From a virus, in the IMG/VR virus record IMGVR_UViG_3300028376_000015, positions 1 to 36,574 of that record: a DNA stretch of 36,574 bases. One strand, written 5' to 3'. A program made the position numbers and the translations under genes. A model generated the notes under the pieces. That model was not told the origin of the DNA and searched no databases. It saw only the letters and a list, made by a program, of their open reading frames with translations. Shown piece after piece: positions 7,106 through 13,249 of this stretch (its first letter is position 1; the number at the start of each line of letters is the position of its first letter).

Positions 7106-8381
7106 ATTCCAGTGGAAGAATGAGACACGCAAAGTAGCAGACCTCATTCCTGCCGACTACAATCCACGTTCACTGTCATCAAAGGAGCGAGCAGACCTAG
7201 AAGCGAGCATCGCAGAGTTCGGGATAGCTCAAGACCTCATAGTAAACATCGGCACACGCAAAGACATCCTCATCGGAGGACACCAACGAACAACCATCTA
7301 TGCAGACCTTGGCATCGAGGAGGTAGAAGTGAAAGTACCAAGCAGGGAACTAAGTCTAGAAGAAGAGAAGCGTTTAAACCTACGCCTCAACAAGAACACA
7401 GGTAGCTGGGACATCGAAAAGCTAGGAGACTTAGACATGGACATGCTACTCGACGTCGGATTCGGTGACGCAGAACTATCAAGTCTATGGGACGACGTCG
7501 ACATCATCGACGACGTACCTGCAGGCGAGGGAGGAGCAAAGAAGATAGAAGTAGCGAAGACAAAGACAGGGGACGTATGGCAACTAGGAGCACATAAACT
7601 AATGTGTGGAGATTCGCTGAACGACGACCACGTCGCAACACTGATGGGAAAAGAAAAAGCAGACATGGTCTACTGCGATCCACCATATAACATCGGACTC
7701 GACTACAACAAAGGAGTCGATACCAAAGGGAAGTACGGAGACAAAGTACACTTCAATACCGACAGCAAAGAGACACAGAACTACGCAGAGTTCGTAGACA
7801 TCTCAATGGACAACGCACTACGGCACACGAAAGAAAACGCTCACGTCTTCTACTGGTGCGACGAGGTATATATCTGGCTCATGCAATCGCTTATGGCAGA
7901 GCACAAGCTCGTAAACAAACGAGTGTGTCTGTGGATCAAGAACAACGCATTCCCAAAACCACAGATAGCATTCAACAAGTGCTACGAACCATGCGTCTAT
8001 GCGATACGAGGAAAAGAGCCGTACCTCAATAAAGAGATGACCAAGCTAACAGAGATACTAAACAAAGACGTAGAGTCAGGCAATCAGCTCCACGACCAAC
8101 TGCAGGAGTACCTGACGCTATGGATTGAAAAGAAAGACGACACCAGCAAGTACACGCATCCAACGCAGAAGCCAGCATCGCTGCACGAGCGACCGCTGAA
8201 ACGATGCACTGCTCCCGGGCACATCGTCCTAGACCTATTCGGAGGAAGCGGGTCAACATTAATAGCGTGCGAACAGATAGGGAGAAAGGCCAGACTGATG
8301 GAACTGGACCCGCTATTCGCCACAGGAATCATTGAGAGATGGGAAGAACTCAGTGGTCAGAAAGCTAAGAAAATATCATGA
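7089..8381 (+). CDS. ParB-domain DNA methyltransferase
   Basis: This 430-residue two-domain protein has a ParB/Srx-like N-terminal domain at residues ~15-100, with DYNPR at 23-27 and GGHQR at 63-67. The C-terminal N6-adenine/N4-cytosine methyltransferase domain has DPPY at 197-200 (motif IV) and FGGSGST at 384-390 (motif I). Motif IV before motif I places it in the beta class. It would methylate phage DNA with S-adenosylmethionine, plausibly protecting against host restriction. The ParB-methyltransferase fusion is common in phages. It is followed by a second methyltransferase at 9194 that lacks the ParB domain. Confidence 0.9.
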   Translation: MSKKAKFQWKNETRKVADLIPADYNPRSLSSKERADLEASIAEFGIAQDLIVNIGTRKDILIGGHQRTTIYADLGIEEVEVKVPSRELSLEEEKRLNLRLNKNTGSWDIEKLGDLDMDMLLDVGFGDAELSSLWDDVDIIDDVPAGEGGAKKIEVAKTKTGDVWQLGAHKLMCGDSLNDDHVATLMGKEKADMVYCDPPYNIGLDYNKGVDTKGKYGDKVHFNTDSKETQNYAEFVDISMDNALRHTKENAHVFYWCDEVYIWLMQSLMAEHKLVNKRVCLWIKNNAFPKPQIAFNKCYEPCVYAIRGKEPYLNKEMTKLTEILNKDVESGNQLHDQLQEYLTLWIEKKDDTSKYTHPTQKPASLHERPLKRCTAPGHIVLDLFGGSGSTLIACEQIGRKARLMELDPLFATGIIERWEELSGQKAKKIS

Positions 8382-8599
8382 ATGAAGATGCACAAAAAAC
8401 AGTAGAGCAGATAGCTGAGACAATAACCCAGCTCAGTAAATCAGTACAAGAATTATTAGACAACTCTAATCTGAATGAAAAAGCATTGGTAATATTGCTC
8501 GCTCATTCTTCAAAACTTTCACAAAGCGTAGTGAAAGAGGTGCTCTATTCAATCTACAACCTAGAGCACGACTACATAAAAAAGGATAATGAAAAATGA
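8378..8599 (+). CDS. Small helical protein between DNA-modification genes
   Basis: This 73-residue protein begins MNEDAQKTVEQIAETITQL. It is predicted all-helical with heptad-like spacing, and its C-terminus is Lys/Asp-rich. It starts inside the methyltransferase stop (ATGA at 8378) and runs 11 bases into the exonuclease gene. No family is recognised. Codon choice is slightly more T-rich than in neighbouring genes. Confidence 0.55.
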   Translation: MNEDAQKTVEQIAETITQLSKSVQELLDNSNLNEKALVILLAHSSKLSQSVVKEVLYSIYNLEHDYIKKDNEK

Positions 8600-9197
8600 T
8601 AAATATATAGTATGGGACTTAGAGACCACAGGATTCCGTCCAGAGCACGACGCAATCATCGAGATAGGGATGATGATAGTAGATGGGGACAAGGTAGAGA
8701 GAAAGGCATGGCTACTAAACCACGACATCGAAATACCAGAAAAAATCACCGAGCTAACCACGATCACGAAAGAGCTCCTCGATAAAGACGGAGAGAATCC
8801 AGCAGAGTGCCTCGAGGCATTCATTAAAGAAATAATGGTAGCGGAGACAAACGTCACACACAACGGCATTGCATTCGACATACCATTCATCCTCGGAGCA
8901 GTGAAGAAGCATCTGCACTACACAGCAGACAAAGAAGCAGAGCTCAGAGCACACCTACTGATGACAGCAATCGATACCTGCATCCTCATCAAAGGACGAA
9001 AGCTGAAGATAGGAATGGAACCAGGAGAGAAGTTCCGACACTACGCCAACAGAGTAAAAGACATCAGAGCAAAGGGAGTGAAGAGCAACCTCACTACAGT
9101 GTGCGAAGAGATGGAGATAAAAATAGACGAATCTAATAGACACCGAGCACTCGGAGACGTGGAGCTAACCAACCAAGTCTATATAAAAACATTATGA
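8589..9197 (+). CDS. DEDDh 3'-5' exonuclease (DnaQ-like)
   Basis: This 202-residue protein has the DnaQ/RNase T exonuclease motifs: Exo I D-L-E-T at residues 10-13, Exo II H-N-G-I-A-F-D with D97, and Exo III H-R-A-L-G-D with H185 and D190. These supply the four metal-binding acidic residues and the general-base histidine. It could proofread or trim DNA or RNA ends during replication or recombination, but which substrate cannot be read from sequence. It lies between two methyltransferase genes. The start overlaps the previous gene and the stop overlaps the next (ATGA at 9194). Confidence 0.88.
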   Translation: MKNDKYIVWDLETTGFRPEHDAIIEIGMMIVDGDKVERKAWLLNHDIEIPEKITELTTITKELLDKDGENPAECLEAFIKEIMVAETNVTHNGIAFDIPFILGAVKKHLHYTADKEAELRAHLLMTAIDTCILIKGRKLKIGMEPGEKFRHYANRVKDIRAKGVKSNLTTVCEEMEIKIDESNRHRALGDVELTNQVYIKTL

Positions 9198-9946
9198 AAA
9201 CAGGAGACATTATCCAACTAGGAAACCACAGACTAGCAATCGGAGACTCGACCGACCGAGACCTCGTCGCACGTCTGATGGACGGAAAGAAAGCACGCAT
9301 CATATGCACCGACCCACCATACGGAGTGGACTACGTGGCCAGCAAAAAAGACCTCGTAGCGATAGGAAAGAAAGACTCAGTAGACATCGCCAACGACCAG
9401 TTCCAAAGCGACGATCAGTACGTAGACTTCACATACGCATGGCTCAAGGCAGTAGCACCACACATGGAAAGCTACAACAGCTACTACATCTTTAACAGCG
9501 ACCTAATGTACTCAGCACTACGAGAGGGAATCCTCAAAGCAGGATACAAGTACAGTCAAATGATCATCTGGGTGAAGAACACAGTGGTCATCGGACGCAA
9601 AGACTACCTACCACAGCACGAGCTCATCGCATACGGCTGGCTCAAGCGACACAAGTTCCTACGGAGCAAAGGGAAGTCGGTAATCTTTCATCCAAAACCA
9701 GCCAAGAGCAAACTACATCCAACGATGAAACCAGTAGGACTACTGCGAAAGCTGATAGAAAACAGCTCCAGCACAAAGGAAATAGTCTACGAACCATTCA
9801 TGGGCTCGGGCTCAACGCTGATAGCATGCGATCACCTTGGCCGATACTGCTACGGAGTAGAGATGGACTTAGACTACGCCAAGACAATCGTCGCCCGATG
9901 GGAAAAGCTACACGAAAAAGAGAATCTAAAAGCAAAAGTATTATGA
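9194..9946 (+). CDS. DNA methyltransferase (N6-adenine/N4-cytosine)
   Basis: This 250-residue beta-class enzyme has DPPY at 40-43 and FMGSGST at 202-208, with T-G-D-I-I-Q-L-G-N-H-R-L at the very start. That opening is the same linker that joins ParB and catalytic domains in the gene at 7089. This gene therefore looks like the catalytic half of the same architecture. It probably has a different target sequence, since the variable middle region differs from the first enzyme. Together they would modify phage DNA at two sites. The start shares ATGA with the exonuclease stop. Confidence 0.88.
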   Translation: MKTGDIIQLGNHRLAIGDSTDRDLVARLMDGKKARIICTDPPYGVDYVASKKDLVAIGKKDSVDIANDQFQSDDQYVDFTYAWLKAVAPHMESYNSYYIFNSDLMYSALREGILKAGYKYSQMIIWVKNTVVIGRKDYLPQHELIAYGWLKRHKFLRSKGKSVIFHPKPAKSKLHPTMKPVGLLRKLIENSSSTKEIVYEPFMGSGSTLIACDHLGRYCYGVEMDLDYAKTIVARWEKLHEKENLKAKVL

Positions 9947-10137
9947 GTACAAACACCAAACGGATGATGCGAAAGCAGAAACAGGCCGCTCGAAGAGAAG
10001 TAAGAAAAGAGGCAGACCAGATGAGAGAACAGATAGCAAAAGACCTCAAGGTATTCGAGCAGTACCTACGACCGAAACCGAAGTGGATACCAACTCCAAT
10101 CTGGCGATGGGGTATGCGTATCTTCATTCAAATGTGA
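9943..10137 (+). CDS. Small basic protein
   Basis: ATG 9943 overlaps the methyltransferase stop as ATGA and is preferred over the longer open frame. The 64-residue product is strongly basic (MSTNTKRMMRKQKQAARREV), with a long charged helix and an aromatic, hydrophobic end (PTPIWRWGMRIFIQM). Its charge suggests nucleic-acid or membrane contact, but no family is recognised. Confidence 0.5.
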   Translation: MSTNTKRMMRKQKQAARREVRKEADQMREQIAKDLKVFEQYLRPKPKWIPTPIWRWGMRIFIQM

Positions 10138-10496
10138 ATTGGCTTAAGAAAAGAATCGCACGCTGGGCAGGCAAGAGGTGCTTCGGAGTAACGATGGAGA
10201 ACGAACTAGCGCCAGAGTTCATCATCACCTACCACGCCAAGCAACGAATGCAGAGGCGACTCAACTACCCAGACAAGATAGACTTGATGGAAACCGTCCT
10301 CGACGCATGGCACAACGGAACAGAGCCACCAGATACGTTCGACAAAGACGCAGGACATAAACCAAAGAAACGCTTTAAGAAGCTGATATACAAATACCAC
10401 AAAGACTACATCTTCATATTCGCAGTGCGAGACAGAGAAAGGATATGGGGAGGGCAGAAGTATCTGGTAACAGTCTACAACTGGAAAGAGAGGTAG
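10134..10496 (+). CDS. DUF4258-like / RelE-like small protein
   Basis: The core ITYHAKQRMQRRL, an alternating strand-helix middle, and the ending YLVTVYNWKER match the plan of DUF4258-type proteins. These share a RelE-like ribonuclease fold with the conserved H-A-x-x-R-M motif. No antitoxin partner is adjacent. The start is uncertain: GTG 10134 overlaps the previous stop as GTGA (120 residues), while ATG 10194 would give a shorter product keeping the core. Assignment rests on motif pattern only. A catalytic role is possible but not shown. Confidence 0.5.
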   Translation: MNWLKKRIARWAGKRCFGVTMENELAPEFIITYHAKQRMQRRLNYPDKIDLMETVLDAWHNGTEPPDTFDKDAGHKPKKRFKKLIYKYHKDYIFIFAVRDRERIWGGQKYLVTVYNWKER

Positions 10497-10500
10497 GGTG

Positions 10501-10506
10501 TATAAT
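10501..10506 (+). promoter_or_regulatory. Candidate -10 for the SD-led small unit
   Basis: A perfect TATAAT follows GGGTG directly after the previous gene's stop. No good -35 is seen. A start near 10513 would give a ~25-base leader carrying the AGGAGG that serves the gene at 10538. Its placement, between a stop and an unusually SD-rich unit that ends in a terminator, supports an independent transcript. Confidence 0.45.
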
Positions 10507-10537
10507 GAGTTTGGACCCAACAGCACAGGAGGAGAAC

Positions 10538-10708
10538 ATGGATGACCAACCAAACCTACCGCTTGACGAAAGGTTCAGACAGGCGGAACAGTATTCGCTC
10601 GACCTGCAACCCACGGGGGCGCAACAACCGGCAACGGAAGTCCAAGACGGGACGTGTCCGTACCACAAAGCATTCGTCTACGAGTGCCGATACTGCAATC
10701 CACGCTGA
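10538..10708 (+). CDS. Small zinc-finger-like protein with strong SD
   Basis: The 56-residue product begins MDDQPNLPLDERFRQ and ends with a Cys/His cluster, C-P-Y-H-x6-C-R-Y-C, which could bind zinc. ATG 10538 is chosen because AGGAGG (10527-10532) sits 5 bases upstream. In-frame starts at 10445 and 10505 lack this. Such a perfect SD is rare in this phage and suggests the gene came with its own expression signals. The stop TGA 10706-10708 abuts the 13-base anti-SD match of the next ORF, so translational coupling is likely. The function is unknown. Confidence 0.6.
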   Translation: MDDQPNLPLDERFRQAEQYSLDLQPTGAQQPATEVQDGTCPYHKAFVYECRYCNPR

Positions 10709-10709
10709 G

Positions 10710-10722
10710 AGGAGGTGATCCA
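10710..10722 (+). promoter_or_regulatory. Extended Shine-Dalgarno matching 16S 3' end over 13 bases
   Basis: AGGAGGTGATCCA is an exact complement of the canonical bacterial 16S rRNA 3' end (UGGAUCACCUCCU). GGAGG is 9 bases from a TTG codon at 10725. Almost all other genes here show no SD at all, so this maximal match stands out. It may drive a leader ORF that controls the overlapping terminator, or simply be a very strong ribosome binding site. Confidence 0.75.
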
Positions 10723-10724
10723 TC

Positions 10725-10808
10725 TTGACCGCTCGGAACAGACGAGCAAAAGGACTCACACTTAATCACAGTATGAGTCCTTTATCTTGGCAGAAAATGG
10801 TATACTAG
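10725..10808 (+). CDS. 27-codon leader-like ORF overlapping a terminator
   Basis: TTG 10725 opens a 27-residue frame (starts MTARNRRAKGL, ends SWQKMVY) and stops at TAG 10806-10808. Codons 9-20 run through both arms of the terminator 10749-10783, and the stop lies at the -10 of promoter P3. Translation would disrupt the terminator hairpin, an arrangement expected of a translation-dependent attenuator. The peptide is basic and has no recognised family. It may instead be a chance frame behind an SD-like site. Confidence 0.35.
   Translation: MTARNRRAKGLTLNHSMSPLSWQKMVY
10749..10783 (+). terminator. Rho-independent terminator T1
   Basis: The arms AAAGGACTCA (10749-10758) and TGAGTCCTTT (10774-10783) form a perfect 10-bp stem around a 15-base loop, followed by ATCTT. 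The T-run is partly within the stem. It separates the small SD-led unit from the Acb2-like/tmRNA unit that begins with promoter P3 only about 15 bases later. Confidence 0.8.
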
Positions 10809-10829
10809 ACGTAGGTCGAAGCCGTTATA
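10798..10829 (+). promoter_or_regulatory. Extended -10 promoter P3 with conserved 5' leader
   Basis: TGG-TATACT (10798-10806) is an extended -10. Nine bases later lies TCGAAGCCGTT (10816-10826). The predicted transcript begins AGGUCGAAGCCGUUA at 10813, differing from P2 and P4 by one base (A to G), which would still pair as G-U with the candidate small RNA. It should drive the Acb2-like gene, the tmRNA and the accessory genes downstream. Confidence 0.8.
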
Positions 10830-10853
10830 AACAAGACTAACAATACAAAAATT

Positions 10854-11042
10854 ATGGGATTCCAATACGTGAAACCAACAGAAGAACAGATGGAAACAAT
10901 GCAGAAGTTCCGAGACAAGTACGAAGCACTAGCATCAGAACTAAGCACACTAGCAAAAAGTAGAGGGCTGTCTCTCGCACTCACTAAACTAGAAGAGTCA
11001 GCATTCTGGCTGAATAAAGGCATCACACAGAACGACGACTAG
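10854..11042 (+). CDS. Acb2/Tad1-hairpin-domain-like anti-defence protein
   Basis: The 62-residue all-helical product contains RGLSLALTKLEESAFWLNKGI (written here for comparison). This closely follows the pattern R-E-x-S-L-A-L-T-x-L-E-E-A-x-x-W-A-N-x-A-I of phage proteins carrying the Acb2/Tad1 hairpin domain. Characterised members bind cyclic oligonucleotide or cyclic ADP-ribose signals and so blunt CBASS or Thoeris immunity. The N-terminal Y-V-K-P-T-E-E-Q also fits. It is the first gene after promoter P3 and directly precedes the tmRNA. Signal binding by this particular protein is inference. Confidence 0.7.
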   Translation: MGFQYVKPTEEQMETMQKFRDKYEALASELSTLAKSRGLSLALTKLEESAFWLNKGITQNDD

Positions 11043-11065
11043 AGAGACTGGTGGAGATAGAAGAC

Positions 11066-11111
11066 GCTGGCGGACGAAAGTCCCTTGTCGGTTTATATAC
11101 CGAAAGCCAGC
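11066..11111 (+). other. Compact three-way-junction RNA upstream of tmRNA
   Basis: GCTGGC (11066-11071) pairs with GCCAGC (11106-11111) and encloses two hairpins. One is GGAC-GAAA-GTCC (11072-11083, GNRA loop); the other is CGGT-(TTATAT)-ACCG (11089-11102). All stems are perfect. It ends 4 bases before the predicted mature tmRNA 5' end, so it may guide processing or stabilise the precursor. It does not carry the hammerhead core. Confidence 0.55.
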
Positions 11112-11115
11112 AACT

Positions 11116-11506
11116 GGGGTCGACGGGCATCGACGGTTCATTGAAAACTACATACGGGCGAACGACTGACTCACGCACGAGTCAACAGATACTTGCAAAA
11201 GCATCAATCCCTAGTCCATACGCTCACGAGCTCGGACTGAAGAACACTGTCTTAGCGTAGGAACCAAGACACGGGGTGTGCGTGCTACTCAGCCGTAGCA
11301 ACCTATCGAGCGCACACTTTGTCATAGCCAGATAGACACTCGAAGCTGGAAGATTCTTACCTCCGACAGCTAAGAGTGATAGAGCTAAACTTTAGGGAGA
11401 CACGGAGTGGAGACCGTGCTTCCACCATCCCTGTCGCCAGCAGGCAACTGCAACGTACGTAGCAAGTAAAAGAATTCGGACGGGAGTTCAACTCTCCCCG
11501 ACTCCA
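11116..11506 (+). ncRNA. ssrA: Transfer-messenger RNA (tmRNA, ssrA), phage-encoded
   Basis: tmRNA rescues stalled ribosomes with SmpB and adds a degradation tag. The tRNA-like ends are clear. 5' GGGGTCG (11116-11122) pairs with CGACTCC (11499-11505) as a 7-bp acceptor stem with one G-U. The 5' continuation CGACGGGCATCGACGG matches the conserved D-region. The 3' part AATTCGGACGGGAGTTCAAC matches other tmRNAs, with T-stem 11482-11486/11494-11498 around loop TTCAACT. A P2-like helix joins CTACATAC to GTACGTAG with one mismatch. A tag frame sits in the right place. The 391-base length is normal. CCA is not encoded (CTA is present), so it must be added. Confidence 0.93.
11195..11260 (+). other. 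tmRNA tag reading frame (21 codons)
   Basis: The probable resume codon is GCA 11195, preceded by ATACTT as in the usual TA-x-x-T-GCAAA context. The tag starts AKASIPSPYAHE and ends LKNTVLA before TAG 11258-11260. The end resembles the usual hydrophobic (V/L)-A tails read by ClpXP, but it is longer than the common 8-15 residue tags and ends in a single A after L. The resume codon is inferred from alignment by eye and should be treated as likely rather than certain. Confidence 0.7.
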
Positions 11507-11508
11507 CT

Positions 11509-11706
11509 ATGGAAAACAAATGCAAACAATGCGGAAAAGCAATCCTCCCATCATGGAGGACGTGCAACGAATGTGACGCATTAAAGAGACCAAAAGAAAA
11601 GCCAGCACGGCCAACAAATCCGTACATGGCTAAGTATCAAGAAGACACCGAAACATTAGGAGAATTGCAGAAAAGAAAACCTGCAGGTAAATCAAGAAAA
11701 CAATGA
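11509..11706 (+). CDS. Zinc-ribbon protein, start abuts tmRNA 3' end
   Basis: The 65-residue product has a C-x-x-C...C-x-x-C ribbon (KCKQCGK at 4-10, TCNECD at 22-27) followed by a basic, Pro-rich tail. The ATG starts 3 bases past the tmRNA discriminator base, with no room for an SD. If the tmRNA 3' end is cut as in tRNAs, the mRNA would begin CUAUG, essentially leaderless. The stop shares ATGA with the metalloprotease-like gene at 11703. Function is unknown; nucleic-acid or protein binding is plausible for a ribbon. Confidence 0.65.
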   Translation: MENKCKQCGKAILPSWRTCNECDALKRPKEKPARPTNPYMAKYQEDTETLGELQKRKPAGKSRKQ

Positions 11707-12110
11707 CACACGTATCAAGACAGCAACCGCCAGACCACATCTACAAACCAGCAGTAGAGAAGTGGGGCGTAGACTTCAAAAAAGGAATTGTATTCACCTA
11801 CGGAGACACTATCCATTCGGCCGTACACATTCCAAGAGACCTGATGGTACACGAGCTCACACACGTCAGACAGCAACGAGAGTTCGAGGGAGGCAAGGAC
11901 GCATGGTGGGAGAAGTACCTAGCAGATCCAAAGTTCCGCACAGCACAGGAACTAGAGGCATACCAAACACAATGGCAGTGGATCAAGAACAACGTCAAAG
12001 ACCGCAACGAACAGGTACGCATACTTAGCCACTGCGCTCAGTCGCTGGGGGGAGCAATGTACGGTAATGTAATGACAGTACAAGAAGCCATGACAGCCAT
12101 TAAAAAATAA
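11703..12110 (+). CDS. HExxH metallopeptidase-like protein
   Basis: This 135-residue protein has HELTH at residues 50-54, a zinc-binding HExxH, with a downstream TAQELEAYQ at 80-88 that can supply the third ligand (Glu). This is the pattern of small phage gluzincin-like proteins related to the DUF4157 type. No signal peptide or membrane segment is visible, so it would act in the cytoplasm or be packaged. Its target is unknown. The gene overlaps the zinc-ribbon stop and precedes a membrane protein gene by 10 bases. Confidence 0.65.
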   Translation: MTHVSRQQPPDHIYKPAVEKWGVDFKKGIVFTYGDTIHSAVHIPRDLMVHELTHVRQQREFEGGKDAWWEKYLADPKFRTAQELEAYQTQWQWIKNNVKDRNEQVRILSHCAQSLGGAMYGNVMTVQEAMTAIKK

Positions 12111-12120
12111 ACAACACAAC

Positions 12121-12384
12121 ATGAATCAATACACAAAGGAAACAGTAGTAGCATGGTCAATCCTTATCGGAGCAGTGCTGGTAGGAGGAGCAATCGGTTA
12201 CATCATCGGGAACGACTCATCACTGGACGCACTAGAAGAACGCATCGAGACACTACAACTCCAAGCAAACGAAGTTAACGAAGCATGCATCGCAGAACTA
12301 CAGAAGACCAGACGACTACTGCAGAGAGAAGCGAACATCAATATGGACACAGCAAACTCAACGGTAAGGACAAACGGTATATGA
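12121..12384 (+). CDS. Single-span membrane protein with coiled coil
   Basis: The 87-residue protein has one hydrophobic segment at about residues 9-30 (VAWSILIGAVLVGGAIGYII). A charged helix of coiled-coil type follows (LEERIETLQLQANEVNEACIAEL). The topology resembles a small spanin or anchor protein, but no lipobox is visible and it lies far from the lysis genes, so a spanin role is unproven. Its stop shares ATGA with the next ORF at 12381. Confidence 0.6.
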   Translation: MNQYTKETVVAWSILIGAVLVGGAIGYIIGNDSSLDALEERIETLQLQANEVNEACIAELQKTRRLLQREANINMDTANSTVRTNGI

Positions 12385-12572
12385 GTATAGAAAACTTCAG
12401 AGGACACACACGAGTAAACATGATAGAGGTGTGCGAGGGAGAGGGAACATCAATGTCACCAAAAAGAATTGTCCGATACTTCACAGATGACAACGGAGCG
12501 TCACTAGGAAAGATCGACAACAGCCGACCAGAGATTATTGGCAACATATATAAGACACAAGACGATGAGTAA
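12381..12572 (+). CDS. Unknown 63-residue protein
   Basis: ATG 12381 overlaps the preceding stop as ATGA and is preferred over the longer frame from 12285. The product starts MSIENFRGHTRVNMIEVCEG and is beta-rich with a compact charged C-terminus. No recognised domain is present. The stop overlaps the following gene by 8 bases. Confidence 0.5.
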   Translation: MSIENFRGHTRVNMIEVCEGEGTSMSPKRIVRYFTDDNGASLGKIDNSRPEIIGNIYKTQDDE

Positions 12573-12822
12573 TACAGGAAAACCAATACCATCAGAAGTA
12601 CTCAAAGAAATAGCAGAAAAGTTCGACAAGGACATAGTAGTGATGGTCGCATGGGACTTAGAAAACGGACACCTACACGGAGTCTCATACGCAAAAGGAA
12701 ACGTACACAAAGCAGGAGCTCACACCATGAGCAAAGCATTCGTCAGTATGGCAGGCGGAGACATCAAAGACGCAGTAGAGTTCGAAACATTATCAGACGA
12801 TCACACCAAGAAAACGTCATGA
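12565..12822 (+). CDS. Unknown 85-residue protein
   Basis: The start ATG 12565 lies just before the previous TAA and is chosen over 12538 to minimise overlap. The product begins MSNTGKPIPSEVLKEIAEKF, has a beta-hairpin-like middle (IVVMVAWDLENGHLHGVSYA), and its C-terminal half is helical. Nothing is recognised. The stop shares ATGA with the gene at 12819. Confidence 0.5.
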   Translation: MSNTGKPIPSEVLKEIAEKFDKDIVVMVAWDLENGHLHGVSYAKGNVHKAGAHTMSKAFVSMAGGDIKDAVEFETLSDDHTKKTS

Positions 12823-13106
12823 GTAACTACATCGAACAGGTCAGAGCAGACCTCGCAAAAAGAATCGACGTAGAGCCAGCACTCCTAGACCTCTACACAC
12901 TACTGGCAATCGTACGTGGGACCCAAACAACATGGGAAGACGTACACGACGCATGGTCAGTCTGGAGAAACCAATCAATGCCTACACATCAATCAATCGT
13001 ACCGTTCGAAGAACTGAGCAAGCGAGTGCAATCGATGGATCGAGAATATGCAGAGGCAATCAAGGAGACAGCGAGGGAGATTAATCCGAGGAATATAACG
13101 TTCTAG
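12819..13106 (+). CDS. Conserved-type small phage protein
   Basis: This 95-residue helical protein begins MSNYIEQVRADLAKRIDVEP and contains LLDLYTLLAIVRGTQTTWED and VHDAWSVWR. The pattern resembles small phage proteins that appear beside accessory genes, but I cannot name a family. ATG 12819 overlaps the previous stop. No signal peptide is seen. Confidence 0.55.
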   Translation: MSNYIEQVRADLAKRIDVEPALLDLYTLLAIVRGTQTTWEDVHDAWSVWRNQSMPTHQSIVPFEELSKRVQSMDREYAEAIKETAREINPRNITF

Positions 13107-13108
13107 GT

Positions 13109-13249
13109 ATGGACAGAGACGAACTAGCAGAAGAGATGGGCATCGACCTATTCTGCAAGGGATGCAGACTGGACTCGTCACACTGCGTATGCGGATGGAC
13201 AGAAGAGGACTTCAACAAACTAGGAGAGACACTAGACAAAGTAAAATGA
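13109..13249 (+). CDS. Cys-rich 46-residue protein
   Basis: ATG 13109 lies 2 bases after the previous stop and TGA 13247-13249 overlaps the next ATG. The protein has four cysteines in F-C-K-G-C-R-x5-H-C-V-C-G-W, a likely one-zinc knuckle. Perfect packing between neighbours supports it as a gene despite its length. The function is unknown. Confidence 0.55.
   Translation: MDRDELAEEMGIDLFCKGCRLDSSHCVCGWTEEDFNKLGETLDKVK

Noticed and set aside
11066-11111. Hammerhead ribozyme
   Set aside because: The three-way junction contains GAAA near two stems but lacks the CUGANGA core and a matching cleavage site, so ribozyme identity is not supported.
11051-11260. 69-residue ORF across the tmRNA
   Set aside because: Its last 21 codons are the tmRNA tag frame and the upstream part runs through the junction RNA and the tRNA-like end, so it is not a separate protein gene.
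11116-11506. tmRNA as a prophage attachment site
   Set aside because: No integrase is present, the tmRNA is whole and flanked on both sides by phage genes, and no duplicated 3' end was seen in the window.
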